Assembly: GCA_910589195.1 (NCBI GenBank)
Contig: CAJUTC010000005.1
Span: forward strand, 1 to 64,000
Source: an uncultured Lachnospiraceae bacterium
GTDB lineage: Bacteria; Bacillota; Clostridia; Lachnospirales; Lachnospiraceae
Length of the DNA: 64,000 nt
Direction of reading: 5' to 3'
In this document: positions 8,185 to 16,751 of the stretch, one piece after another
Layout of the letters: every line of letters begins with the position of its first letter
Position numbering within the stretch: position 1 is the stretch's first letter
Notes under the pieces: model-generated
What the model was told of the DNA's origin: nothing
Databases searched by the model: none
What the model saw: only the letters and a program-made list of their open reading frames with translations
Translations under genes and position numbers: made by a program

Positions 8185-10662
8185 TTATCCGACGCTTGGC
8201 GGCGGATCGGGTATCGCCACCGGAGCAGCCGGCACTTCTGGCTGCGTGGTAGCAGGAGGCTCCGCACTTGGGGCCCAGGTTTCCGAACTGGGGCTTGGTG
8301 TTTCTGGGCTGGGAACCGGGGTTTCCGGGCTTGGAGCCGGAGCCGCAGATTCTGGAGCTGGCGTTTGAGCAGGTGACGTTTCCGGAGCCTGGGTTGGCGC
8401 TTGTGTTGGCTGATAGCCAGGGCCATACTGAGTCCATTGATTATCCTGAGGCTGGGTATTTGGCTCCTGGGCAGCAGGTGTTTCCGCCACAGCAGGTTCT
8501 GCCGTTTCAGTAGGCGTAAGAATCGCTGATGATTCTGGCGTTACCGCTGGAACTGCCTCTTGTGGAAGAGGCGCCGGGATAGGCGCCGGTGCTGTTTCTG
8601 GCGTAACTACAAACGGCCCTCCGCCAGATCCGGACGCTGACGTGCTCTTTTGGCTTCCTGTTCCATCCAGGTTATAGCAAATCACCGGCATTCCCGCATA
8701 TATATTTTCAAACAAGGTTTTCGCTGCCTGATAAGGCATATTAATACAGCCATGAGAACCATTTGTCCGGTAAATGCTTCCTCCGAACTGATTTCTCCAG
8801 CTTGCGTCATGAAATCCGATCCCTCCGTTAAACGGCATCCAGAACTTAACCGGACTGGCATAACCTTGGCCCTTTAATACCGCATCTCTCTGTTTATACG
8901 TAATGCCGAAAATACCTGGAGGTGTGGTATAGCCCCTTGCCGCATTGCCAGATACAAAATCCGATTCCAGAACCTTTTCCCCATCTACATAAAGAAACAT
9001 ATGCTGGGCAGTTAAATTCACTTCCGCATAAGTATCCCCGTAATCCTTTCCATCATGGCTGGCTCCGGTCTGGGAATACTCTGGCTCTTTCGTCTGGCTT
9101 TCCCCAGCCAAAATAGCCGCCGTTAACGCTTCTGCCTCTGCTTTTTGGTTAATTCTCCACCCGTAAAAGCCGCTTACCTCTACCTCCGGACCATAACTGG
9201 TCTGGAAGGTTCTGGTGGAATACGCCGTATTATATTTTTGGGCCAGCTCTGACACATAATCACTTACCATCGTTTCATCCACAGAAACCTGGTTGTTTTC
9301 ATCAAAGGTAATCCATTTATGGATCTCATCTCCGTTTAATACTTCCTGCTTCTCCCCAAAGGTATAGGTAACTGTCATGGTTGCGTAACGGTTCATATTA
9401 TCCCTAAGCTCCACCAGGGAAGGATCCGGTTCCTGGCGCTCCCGTACGTAGCATCCAGTTTCCTCCAAAATAAGTTCCGGCTGCAGCGATAACAGCGCTT
9501 CCGAAAAGGCCTTTTCAAAAGCATCTTTTTTAACCGCCGTTCCCGGCTCCTCCGGAACAATTTCATACCCGGATCCCATAATATATTCAGATAGGTAAGC
9601 TTCCTGGTAAGGTATCACGTGCTCCGGATCCAACAGTTCCATCTGATCCATATACTGGTTAAACATGGTTTCATCATATGCAATCAGGGTATCTACCTGA
9701 GAATTCTGGCTTCCAAAATAAGACATTCCCCACAAATAAGGGTTTTGCTCTTCCATCAGCCTCTCCAACGTACCGTCAAATACCGTATGAAGGCCAATAT
9801 CATCTTTCGACACCACGGTTTCGCTGCCATCCCGGCCAATCACCCGTAAACGATACTGATCCAAGGAGGAAGACATATTCGCCTTTACTTCTTCTATGGT
9901 CATTCCCTGGGCATTCAGCCCGTTAATAATCGTATTGGGACAAAATGTTTCATTATAACTTTGAGCTTTTATCAAATATGCTCCCGCTGCCCCTAAACCC
10001 ATCGCAATCAAAACGCAGCCTGCCACAAGTTTTCCTTTCTTAGAAGAGGCCTTGCTATCCTTCCCCTTTCCGCTTGCGCTTCCATTTCCTGTTTTGTTTC
10101 CATTCCGTTCTAATGTGCTCAACTCTTCTTCTACCCCTTTATCTTCATAATATCTCTGGCTTTCCTCAAAATCAGCCTGGTTCTTCTCTATCTCTTGTTT
10201 TTGCCTCTCATAAAAGGCAGTAAACGCAAGGTTTTCTTTTTCGTATGTATCCCTTTTATCAGACTTTTGCCCTTCGAAAAAACTATCATCATCAAATTCC
10301 GCTAAAAAGCTGCTGTCATCATAATCGTCATCTAAATAGTAATCGTCATCCTCTATGTACTCCTCACCCGGATCATCTTTTCCATCCTGGTGATTCTCAT
10401 TTGAATGAACCCTATCCGTTTCATACTCCCCACCCGGATCATCTTCCCCATCCTGGTAATTCTCATCCAGAGCATCCCCATAATCATCTTCCGGGTAATC
10501 CTCATCATCCTCATAGTCATCATCCAGATAGTCACAATTATCCGGATCATCTTCCGGTTCCTCCCGGATCGTCAGGGAATCCCCTGTGTCCTGGTCTGCC
10601 TCCCATGCCTTCGGTGAGCTGGAGCCGCTCCCATTGATTCCATTTTTTTCCATATCAAACAT
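8185..10662 (-). CDS. L,D-transpeptidase (YkuD) with long acidic cytoplasmic tail and Pro-rich C-terminus
   Basis: YkuD enzymes form 3-3 cross-links or attach proteins to peptidoglycan. The catalytic motif is intact: His618 and SHGC at 636-639 within a YkuD domain at about 547-664. Preceding residues (about 235-540) resemble the PG-binding_4-type region common in clostridial members. One membrane helix lies at 211-231. Residues 30-185 are extremely Asp/Glu-rich with repeated DDDY and HQDGKDDPG-like units and lie on the cytoplasmic side. After residue 670 the tail is Pro/Ala/Glu/Thr-rich. I chose the ATG at 10662 because a TATAAT promoter overlaps an earlier in-frame ATG at 10695. The enzyme class is secure; the role of the acidic tail is unknown. 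Confidence 0.9.
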   Translation of the reverse strand: MFDMEKNGINGSGSSSPKAWEADQDTGDSLTIREEPEDDPDNCDYLDDDYEDDEDYPEDDYGDALDENYQDGEDDPGGEYETDRVHSNENHQDGKDDPGEEYIEDDDYYLDDDYDDSSFLAEFDDDSFFEGQKSDKRDTYEKENLAFTAFYERQKQEIEKNQADFEESQRYYEDKGVEEELSTLERNGNKTGNGSASGKGKDSKASSKKGKLVAGCVLIAMGLGAAGAYLIKAQSYNETFCPNTIINGLNAQGMTIEEVKANMSSSLDQYRLRVIGRDGSETVVSKDDIGLHTVFDGTLERLMEEQNPYLWGMSYFGSQNSQVDTLIAYDETMFNQYMDQMELLDPEHVIPYQEAYLSEYIMGSGYEIVPEEPGTAVKKDAFEKAFSEALLSLQPELILEETGCYVRERQEPDPSLVELRDNMNRYATMTVTYTFGEKQEVLNGDEIHKWITFDENNQVSVDETMVSDYVSELAQKYNTAYSTRTFQTSYGPEVEVSGFYGWRINQKAEAEALTAAILAGESQTKEPEYSQTGASHDGKDYGDTYAEVNLTAQHMFLYVDGEKVLESDFVSGNAARGYTTPPGIFGITYKQRDAVLKGQGYASPVKFWMPFNGGIGFHDASWRNQFGGSIYRTNGSHGCINMPYQAAKTLFENIYAGMPVICYNLDGTGSQKSTSASGSGGGPFVVTPETAPAPIPAPLPQEAVPAVTPESSAILTPTETAEPAVAETPAAQEPNTQPQDNQWTQYGPGYQPTQAPTQAPETSPAQTPAPESAAPAPSPETPVPSPETPSPSSETWAPSAEPPATTQPEVPAAPVAIPDPPPSVG

Positions 10663-10693
10663 AAAACCTCTCTGTTTTTCTGCATCATACGGC

Positions 10694-10723
10694 ATTATAA
10701 CATATTTCCCCCGTCTGATACAA
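10694..10723 (-). promoter_or_regulatory. promoter of the L,D-transpeptidase gene
   Basis: The minus strand has TTGTAT (10718-10723), an 18-bp spacer and TGTTATAAT, an extended consensus -10 (10694-10699). The predicted start of transcription is near 10687, downstream of the ATG at 10695. Translation therefore probably starts at 10662, after AGAGAGG. Confidence 0.65.
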
Positions 10724-10791
10724 TGGATTTTGCAGGAATCATCTGGAATCTTACGTTTTTCCGTAGAAATCTTAATCCTTTTTTCAACCTA

Positions 10792-10821
10792 TTGCAAAAC
10801 ACTTTTCCTTCATGATAACAT
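10792..10821 (+). promoter_or_regulatory. candidate promoter of the DUF4349 lipoprotein gene
   Basis: TTGCAA (10792-10797) and TAACAT (10816-10821) are 18 bp apart and precede the lipoprotein gene by about 70 nt. The match is moderate. It is placed back to back with the promoter of the L,D-transpeptidase gene. Confidence 0.4.
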
Positions 10822-10892
10822 AATTCCAGAGCCAAACAGGTACAGGAAAATTTGGAGAGTGTTAAAAATTAACATATAAGGAGGAAATTTTT

Positions 10893-11981
10893 ATGAAAAA
10901 GCACGCAAAACGTTTCATCGGTTCCCTGTTTGCCATGATTCTTTCCACATCCGTCTTATTCGGATGCGGAGGAGGATCGAAATCCATGTACGAGGAAACC
11001 ATGGCAGCCGTCGCCATGGAAGCCCTTTACCCCAATCAGACTATGGAAGTGGCTGCGGTTCCCATGGCTCAGGACACAGCCGCCGCTATGGGAGCCTTGG
11101 AGGAAGAAGGAAGTTTTGACTCCGCTGCCAGCTCATCATATGATACAGGCAGCCAGGCAGCGATCACTGGAGCGGCGATCCAGGAAGAAACGATCCCCCA
11201 GGCCGCTAACCGGAAATTAATCCGGAATATTGATATGAATGTGGAAACCACACGCTTTGATGAGCTAATTCCTTCAGTTCAGGCCAAAGTAACCCAATTA
11301 GGCGGCTACATTGAACAGTCCGATATTTCCGGAAACAGCATTACAAATTACGGACGCCCGGCTTTAAAGTATGCCAACCTAACCCTTCGGATTCCAGCCG
11401 ACAAACTGAATGCTTTTATCGCCCAGGTTGAAACAGACAGCAATGTAATCTATAAATCAGAAACGGTAAGTGATATTACATTACAATATTCTGATGTGGA
11501 AAGCCGCTTAAAAACGCTCCGCATGGAACAAGAACGGCTTTGGGAACTGATGGCCTCGGCTGACTCAACGGAAGCCATTCTGGCCTTAGAGCAGCGCCTT
11601 ACGGATGTTTCCATTGAAATTGAATCCAGCGAATCCCGGCTTCGCCATTATGACAACTCCATTTTGTACAGCACCGTATATTTGAATATTTCGGAAGTAA
11701 ATTTGGAAAGCCCTACCCAGCCGGAAACCCCTTGGCAGCAGATCCAGCGGGGATTTGCCCGTAATCTGAATGCCCTGGGAGATAGCTTAACAGCTTTCCT
11801 TATTGGTTTCTTGTCCAGCCTTCCTACTATTTTATTTGTACTTTTGCTGATTGTTTTATTCCTCCTGGCTGTTGCAACTGTTCGAAAGAAAGGTTTCCGG
11901 TTCCAAAACAAAGCAAATAAGCAAAAAGAAACTACACTTTCTTCATGCGAAGCATCCCATTCCGAATCCGAAAAAAAATAG
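10893..11981 (+). CDS. DUF4349 lipoprotein
   Basis: The 362-residue protein starts with a lipoprotein signal peptide (lipobox LFGC, Cys25). A region rich in Ala and Met follows to about residue 105. The DUF4349 core (about 105-275) begins RKLIRNIDMNVETTRFDELI and contains a coiled-coil segment near 205-250 (SRLKTLRMEQERLWEL). A membrane helix near 300-325 and a short basic tail follow. The layout, lipid anchor outside and a C-terminal helix, is typical of the family, whose function is unknown. AAGGAGG lies upstream of the ATG. The gene is divergent from the L,D-transpeptidase gene, which suits an envelope role but does not prove one. Confidence 0.9.
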   Translation: MKKHAKRFIGSLFAMILSTSVLFGCGGGSKSMYEETMAAVAMEALYPNQTMEVAAVPMAQDTAAAMGALEEEGSFDSAASSSYDTGSQAAITGAAIQEETIPQAANRKLIRNIDMNVETTRFDELIPSVQAKVTQLGGYIEQSDISGNSITNYGRPALKYANLTLRIPADKLNAFIAQVETDSNVIYKSETVSDITLQYSDVESRLKTLRMEQERLWELMASADSTEAILALEQRLTDVSIEIESSESRLRHYDNSILYSTVYLNISEVNLESPTQPETPWQQIQRGFARNLNALGDSLTAFLIGFLSSLPTILFVLLLIVLFLLAVATVRKKGFRFQNKANKQKETTLSSCEASHSESEKK

Positions 11982-11992
11982 GGTTTCAAACC

Positions 11993-12022
11993 GCCTGCCG
12001 CAATGATTTCTTTGCGGCAGGC
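11993..12022. terminator. bidirectional terminator between convergent genes
   Basis: A perfect 9-bp stem (GCCTGCCGC with GCGGCAGGC), extended by AA/TT in the loop, separates the DUF4349 gene from the convergent AI-2E family gene. T-rich stretches follow on both strands. Confidence 0.8.
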
Positions 12023-12033
12023 AGCTTAAGCCC

Positions 12034-13167
12034 TTATTTTTTTCGTGTACCGAAGCGGAAATCCTGGATTTCCAGAATCAAAAGCCTGGTATTTTCTACA
12101 ATTCCCTGAAAGGCTCCATGCTTATAAAAGCTGGCAAACAAAAGACCTACCGGAACTGCTAAGATCATACCGGCGATTCCCGCTATCTTAAAGCCTAAAT
12201 ATAATAAGAATAAGGTTGCCAAGGGCGGAAGACCCATGGCATCCCCTACAATCTTAGGCTGGATTATCTGGCGGATTACCTGGGTTAACAAATAAAGGAG
12301 AATCAGACCTGCTGCAAAGGCATACTCCCCAGAAAACAGCTTTACCAGCGCCCATGGCCCCAAAGCGGTTCCTGTTCCAAACATGGGAAGAAAATCTAAA
12401 AAGGCGATTAAAACGGCAAATACCAGTCCGTACTCTACCCCAAGCACCAAAAAGCCGGCAGCCAGCACAGCCGCCACCACAAACATAATGCGGAACTGGG
12501 CCAGGAAATATCCGCCTATCAGCCGTTTCAGATCTCCTTTTAAAAAGATCAGATATTGCTTGATCCAGATTGGCGCGTACTTCTTTCCCTCTGCAATGAT
12601 TCTGTCCTGCTCCACAATAAAAAAATACGCAGATAACAGCGTAATAATCAAACTGACCAAAGCGCCAGGAATCTGTCTGGCCACGTTGCCCGCAACGGCT
12701 ACTGTGGGAGGTGCAACCATTTGTAAAAGGCCGGTAACGTATTCTCCCAGGTTACTCCAAAACTGAGAAAAGAACGTTTGGATTCCTGCCGGAAAATAGA
12801 CAAACAAACGGCTTAAATTGTTCCAAGCTCTCAGCACCTCTGCCTTGGCCATTTCAAACAGCTCCGGAATATCCTGGATTAAGCGGACGCTTCCTGCCAT
12901 TAACCGGGAAAGCAGAAGATATAGCAACCCGGTTACCCCGGCAAGCACCAGGATAATAATAGCGGCAGAGCTATGTTTTCGAATGATTTTCAAACGTTTT
13001 TCCAAAAAACGCACCAATGGATTCGCAACCATTGCCAAAATCCACCCGATTACAAATGGCATAAAAAATTTAAGAAGTTTCGGCCCTAGGACAATAAAAC
13101 AAATCCATCCGCTGATCGGAATCATGATATTCAGCAGATATCGGATTATCCGGATCATGCGTTCCAA
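12034..13167 (-). CDS. AI-2E family (YtvI-like) membrane permease
   Basis: This 377-residue protein has about seven to eight hydrophobic segments arranged as in the AI-2E/PerM family: paired helices at the N-terminus, a long soluble loop, then the conserved second half (FLDFLPMFGTGTALGPWALVKL and the late IIQPKIVGDAMGLPPL block). Family members export small molecules or ions, and clostridial members resembling YtvI have been linked to sporulation; the substrate here is unknown. Translation probably begins with TTG at 13167, seven bases after GGAGG, because the ATG three codons later is too far from that site. Confidence 0.9.
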   Translation of the reverse strand: MERMIRIIRYLLNIMIPISGWICFIVLGPKLLKFFMPFVIGWILAMVANPLVRFLEKRLKIIRKHSSAAIIILVLAGVTGLLYLLLSRLMAGSVRLIQDIPELFEMAKAEVLRAWNNLSRLFVYFPAGIQTFFSQFWSNLGEYVTGLLQMVAPPTVAVAGNVARQIPGALVSLIITLLSAYFFIVEQDRIIAEGKKYAPIWIKQYLIFLKGDLKRLIGGYFLAQFRIMFVVAAVLAAGFLVLGVEYGLVFAVLIAFLDFLPMFGTGTALGPWALVKLFSGEYAFAAGLILLYLLTQVIRQIIQPKIVGDAMGLPPLATLFLLYLGFKIAGIAGMILAVPVGLLFASFYKHGAFQGIVENTRLLILEIQDFRFGTRKK

Positions 13168-13200
13168 ACCAGTCCCTCCTTTTTACCATAATATACCTAG

Positions 13201-13360
13201 GCAATCGCGAAACGTTCTCTTATGTGACGGGTCTGGTCAAAACAGACATAAGCAGGCGGCTGGCGCAGCCGCGCTCCGGCGCGAGAGTCCGGCTTACCAG
13301 ACTCTTTTTTGTCTGTTTTGACCAATCCCTATTTCTTACAAAGAAGTTTCGCAATCATCT
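13201..13360. repeat. palindromic intergenic repeat, family A copy 1
   Basis: The two ends are imperfect inverted repeats: the left end has ATCGCGAAACGTTCTC, and the complement of the right end has GCGAAACTTCTTTG. Nested inside is a second inverted repeat (TCAAAACAGAC at 13237-13247 and GTCTGTTTTGA at 13311-13321) enclosing a GC-rich core. The core ends in an AGAGTC/GACTCT hairpin with a T6 run at about 13285-13310, a likely plus-strand terminator. The same outer sequence recurs in opposite orientation at 47403-47480. It fills the gap between hisC and the AI-2E gene. Confidence 0.8.
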
Positions 13361-13388
13361 AATATATCCCCATAAGCTTCTATGCTTC

Positions 13389-14447
13389 TTAATTCAGGAA
13401 CGTTTCCAGGAAACCTCTGAGCGCCGCCATTTCCTCATCGGTTCCGATTGTAATCCGAAGGCTGTTGTCAAGCCTTGGTTTTTTAAAATACCGGACGTAA
13501 ATTTGTTCCTGCTTCAACGCTTCAAATATTACTTCTGCTTTCACCTGAGAATGGGTGGCAAAAAGGAAATTTGCCTGGGAATCCGGAAATGAAAATCCTA
13601 ATTCCTTCATCCATATCTTCGTTTCCTCTCTGGTCTTTTTTATTTTTTCCAGGGTCTGATAAAAGTAGGAATCATCTTTCACAGCCTCTGTTCCAAGGAT
13701 GATGGAAGGCATATTCATGGTATAGGAATTGTAGGAATATTTCACATCATTCAAAGCACGAATCAAATCCGGATGGCCGATCCCATATCCTATCCGCATC
13801 CCGGCCATGGATCGGGATTTGCTAAAGGTTTGTACCACCAGAAGATTTTCGTATTTGGAAACCAACGGAAGGGCAGACTGTGCGCCAAAGTCCACGTAAG
13901 CCTCATCAATAATCACCACTACATCCTGATTGTCACGGATGATCTCCTCTACTTCCTCCAGATCCATGGCCAGACCGGTAGGCGCATTGGGATTTGGAAA
14001 AATTACGCCTCCATTTTCCTGGCGGTAATCTTCTTTCCGTATCCGGAAATCCAGATCCAGTTTAGGGGTCTGGTAGGGAATCCCAAAAAGCTGTGCCCAT
14101 ACCGGATAAAAGGAATAAGATATATCCGGGAACAGCACCGGCTTTTCGGAATTAAAAAAGGTTAAAAACGCCATTCCAATTACATCATCTGATCCAACGC
14201 CTACGAACACCTGATCCTTTCCCACATGGTAGCGGCTGGCTAATGCCTCCGTCAGCATATTAGCTGCAGGATCCGGATACTTCCGAAACGTTTCCGGATC
14301 CATTTCACGCAAGGCCCGACTCACTCCTGGCGCGGGCGGATAGGGGTTTTCATTTGTATTCAGTTTAATTAAGCGGTTTCCGCATGGCTGTTCGCCTGGT
14401 ACATACGGAACTACCCTTCTGATCATGCTCTCCCAAGGCCTTCCCAT
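13389..14447 (-). CDS. hisC: histidinol-phosphate aminotransferase-like PLP enzyme
   Basis: The 352-residue fold-type I aminotransferase has the HisC-like block LNTNENPYPPAP at the N-terminus, FPNPNAPTG, and the PLP lysine in QTFSKSRSMAGMRIGY. HisC moves an amino group between glutamate and histidinol phosphate; members of this subfamily can also act on aromatic amino acids. No other his gene is in the window, so the assignment to histidine synthesis rests on sequence alone. The ATG at 14447 overlaps the stop codon of the upstream aminotransferase gene (TGATG), with AAGGGAG six bases before it, which indicates translational coupling. Confidence 0.85.
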   Translation of the reverse strand: MGRPWESMIRRVVPYVPGEQPCGNRLIKLNTNENPYPPAPGVSRALREMDPETFRKYPDPAANMLTEALASRYHVGKDQVFVGVGSDDVIGMAFLTFFNSEKPVLFPDISYSFYPVWAQLFGIPYQTPKLDLDFRIRKEDYRQENGGVIFPNPNAPTGLAMDLEEVEEIIRDNQDVVVIIDEAYVDFGAQSALPLVSKYENLLVVQTFSKSRSMAGMRIGYGIGHPDLIRALNDVKYSYNSYTMNMPSIILGTEAVKDDSYFYQTLEKIKKTREETKIWMKELGFSFPDSQANFLFATHSQVKAEVIFEALKQEQIYVRYFKKPRLDNSLRITIGTDEEMAALRGFLETFLN

Positions 14448-15655
14448 CACAATCTCCCTTCTTCTGCCATCAAACCGCATTCTGCCGCAATTTTTTGGAA
14501 TGCTGGCAGGGAGCGCTCGATTTGCTCATAGGAAACGCAGTAAGAGATCCTAACGTATCCGGCGCAGGCAAAGGAGCTTCCCGGTACCACCAGCACATGA
14601 TAGTTCTTACAAATATCACAAAATTCTTTTTCGTCTTCGAAAGGGGATTTTACAAACAGGTAAAATGCCCCTTCCGGTTTTACGCAATGAAAACCATATT
14701 CCGTTAACCTATTGTAAAGCAGATTCCGATTCCTGTCATACGCTTCTAAATTCACCTTTTCATTGACGCAGCGCCCAATCACCCGCTGGAATAATGAAGG
14801 CGCGTTCACACATCCGATTACCCGGTTCGCAATCACCGCCGCCGCTGTAACCTGCTCAGCGTCCGCAACCGAATCCGGAATTACCAGATAGCCAATCCGT
14901 TCTCCCGGAAGGGACAATGATTTGCTGTAGGAATAGCAGATCACGGTATTACCATAATATTTTGTTACATAGGGAACCTCAACTCCGTCGTATGCCAACT
15001 CCCGGTAAGGTTCATCGGAGATTAACAGGATAGGGTGCCCGATCTCTTTGCTTTTCGCTTCCAATACTGCCGCCATCTGAATCAGCGTTTCCCGGGAATA
15101 CACCACACCTGTAGGATTATTGGGAGAATTTATAATCACGGCCTTGGTCTTATAGCCTATCTTTTCTGCAAATTCCTGTAAATCCGGCTGGAAGCTTTCC
15201 ACATTTGGAGATACCACCACCAGTTGGCCATCATAATTTCTCACATAGTTACCATATTCCAGAAAGTACGGCGCAAACGTAACTACCTGATCCCCTGGGT
15301 TTAAAATCGCTTTTAATATAATGTTCAGACCGCTGGCTGCCCCTACTGTCATAATAATGTTTTCCAATCGGAAGTTTGTTTGGAATCGTTGGTTTAAAGA
15401 CCGGGCAATGGTTTCCCTCACATCTTCATAACCAGCATTACTCATATATCCATGGACGAAGGTAGACTCCTCCTCATTTAAAATATCCAATATGGCCTGT
15501 TTTACACTGTCAGGCGCCGGAACGTTAGGATTTCCAAGGCTAAAATCATATACCTGTTCCGAGCCATAGATAGACGCCAGCCGCTTTCCTTCTTCAAACA
15601 TCATGCGGATGGCAGAATTATTCTGCAGCAATGGCTTCATCTTCTCTGCTATCAT
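14447..15655 (-). CDS. class I/II PLP-dependent aminotransferase (AspC-like)
   Basis: This 402-residue enzyme has the fold-type I aminotransferase marks: YDFSLGNPNVPAP near the N-terminus, INSPNNPTGVVYS, SDEPYREL, and the PLP lysine in CYSYSKSLSLPGERIGY. It resembles clostridial pyridoxal-dependent aminotransferases annotated as aspartate or aromatic aminotransferases; the substrate cannot be fixed from sequence. The start at 15655 (MIAEKMKPLLQ) has GAGG eight bases upstream, whereas the ATG 12 codons earlier has none. Its stop overlaps the start of the hisC-like gene, so the pair forms an operon from the promoter at 15744-15772. Confidence 0.85.
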   Translation of the reverse strand: MIAEKMKPLLQNNSAIRMMFEEGKRLASIYGSEQVYDFSLGNPNVPAPDSVKQAILDILNEEESTFVHGYMSNAGYEDVRETIARSLNQRFQTNFRLENIIMTVGAASGLNIILKAILNPGDQVVTFAPYFLEYGNYVRNYDGQLVVVSPNVESFQPDLQEFAEKIGYKTKAVIINSPNNPTGVVYSRETLIQMAAVLEAKSKEIGHPILLISDEPYRELAYDGVEVPYVTKYYGNTVICYSYSKSLSLPGERIGYLVIPDSVADAEQVTAAAVIANRVIGCVNAPSLFQRVIGRCVNEKVNLEAYDRNRNLLYNRLTEYGFHCVKPEGAFYLFVKSPFEDEKEFCDICKNYHVLVVPGSSFACAGYVRISYCVSYEQIERSLPAFQKIAAECGLMAEEGRL

Positions 15656-15743
15656 ACGAATTTCCTCATCTTTCTCAAAGGTTGCATCCATTCCAAAATA
15701 TCTGGGAAAGCCGATTTTTATTACGCCTTTTCAGATACGCTTT

Positions 15744-15772
15744 AGTATACCACTTTCTCCCAAAAATGAAAA
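15744..15772 (-). promoter_or_regulatory. promoter of the aminotransferase pair
   Basis: Minus strand: TTTTCA (15767-15772), 17-bp spacer, then TGGTATACT, an extended -10 (TATACT at 15744-15749). The start codon at 15655 is about 80 nt downstream. Bases 15773 to 15902 contain no recognisable gene or signal. Confidence 0.6.
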
Positions 15773-15902
15773 GCCGTAAATTAAATCCCATTCATATGCT
15801 CTGGCTCTTTCATGATACTGGCTTGCGGCGAATCAGCAAAGTGATCTGTCATAGAGCGGAGAAAACTCCTCCATGGAAATTTTTTACATTATAAAATAAA
15901 AA

Positions 15903-15961
15903 CGATAAAAAACCCCACTGTAACAGCAGGGGGTGCTGTCCCACAGCGAGGTTTTTTATCG
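15903..15961 (-). terminator. terminator of the LicT-HPr-IIB operon
   Basis: A long hairpin (CGATAAAAAACC with GGTTTTTTATCG) encloses a second stem (CAGCA with TGCTG). On the minus strand the structure runs into GTTTTTATTTT. It lies about 105 nt after the IIB stop codon. Confidence 0.85.
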
Positions 15962-16065
15962 CCCTATTCAGTTTCATTTGGCCGGCATACTTCGCCTTCT
16001 GTCTATTCTCTGTCACTCATACTGTCAACTATGCTGTCATCATGATGTCAATTAAGAATGCCTGT

Positions 16066-16344
16066 CTATTGCAGCAGTTTCCTCAACTCGTCTGCAACCG
16101 ACTGCACCTTAGTTCCAACAACAACTTGTACAGCAGTTTCACTGGGGCGGATCACACCTGCTACCCCTGCGGATCGGATTTGTGTCTCATCTACTCTAGT
16201 ATGATCCTTTACTTCCAGGCGCAGCCTGGTAATGCAGTTATCAAAAGACTCTACATTTTCTTTGCCGCCCAATCCTGCCAAAACAGCAGCAGCAACTGCA
16301 GTAAAGTCGTTATTGGCTAATATAAAATTCATATTGGCTGCCAT
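16066..16344 (-). CDS. stand-alone PTS IIB domain (glucose/beta-glucoside family)
   Basis: At 92 residues this is a single EIIB domain. The phosphocysteine is Cys37 in FDNCITRLRL, the signature of the glucose/sucrose/beta-glucoside superfamily, and IRPSETAVQVVVG matches the end of the domain. IIB normally takes phosphate from IIA and passes it to sugar bound by IIC. No IIC or IIA is encoded nearby, so the domain must serve a permease coded elsewhere or act as a regulator. AAGGGGG lies eight bases before the ATG. It is last in the LicT-HPr-IIB operon, 78 nt after the HPr gene. Confidence 0.92.
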   Translation of the reverse strand: MAANMNFILANNDFTAVAAAVLAGLGGKENVESFDNCITRLRLEVKDHTRVDETQIRSAGVAGVIRPSETAVQVVVGTKVQSVADELRKLLQ

Positions 16345-16422
16345 ATTAAATTCCCCCTTCTAGTCAAAATTGTAAGATTACTTACACCCCTGTTGCCGTA
16401 GTTTACTCTGAATTTATATATA

Positions 16423-16683
16423 TCACAGCCTAATTTCCGGAAAAAGACCGCTTAACGCTTCTGACGCCGCTTTCTCATCCTCACCCTCAAATTGAAATTT
16501 TAAAATATCCCCTTCCTGTACCTCTAAGGCCAGCACCCCCATTAAATCACTGATTTCTACCTTTTTCCCTTTATTCATAACCTGCACCTGGCACCGAAAG
16601 CCTTTTAGCCTTGTCATAATCTTTGCCAGCGGTCTTACGTGAAGCCCTTGTAAATCCTGAACTTTATAATCCCAACTTATCAT
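16423..16683 (-). CDS. HPr-family protein with His15 but Asp at position 46
   Basis: The 86-residue protein aligns without gaps to HPr. His15 lies in QGLHVRPLA, so phosphotransfer from enzyme I is possible. At the regulatory site the sequence is EISDLMGV: position 46 is Asp, with Ser at 45, in place of the usual KSIMGV. HPr kinase therefore may not act here, and Asp could mimic the phosphorylated form. The start at 16683 has AGGAGG at good spacing; an in-frame upstream extension overlaps licT and is unlikely. It is encoded between a LicT-type antiterminator and a IIB domain, so it is a dedicated, locally induced HPr rather than the housekeeping ptsH product. Confidence 0.9.
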   Translation of the reverse strand: MISWDYKVQDLQGLHVRPLAKIMTRLKGFRCQVQVMNKGKKVEISDLMGVLALEVQEGDILKFQFEGEDEKAASEALSGLFPEIRL

Positions 16684-16751
16684 ATAGGCACCCTCCTGCC
16701 TCATTCCTTCCTGAAACCATGTCATTTCAGCTTTTGTGCCTTTGGTATTTC

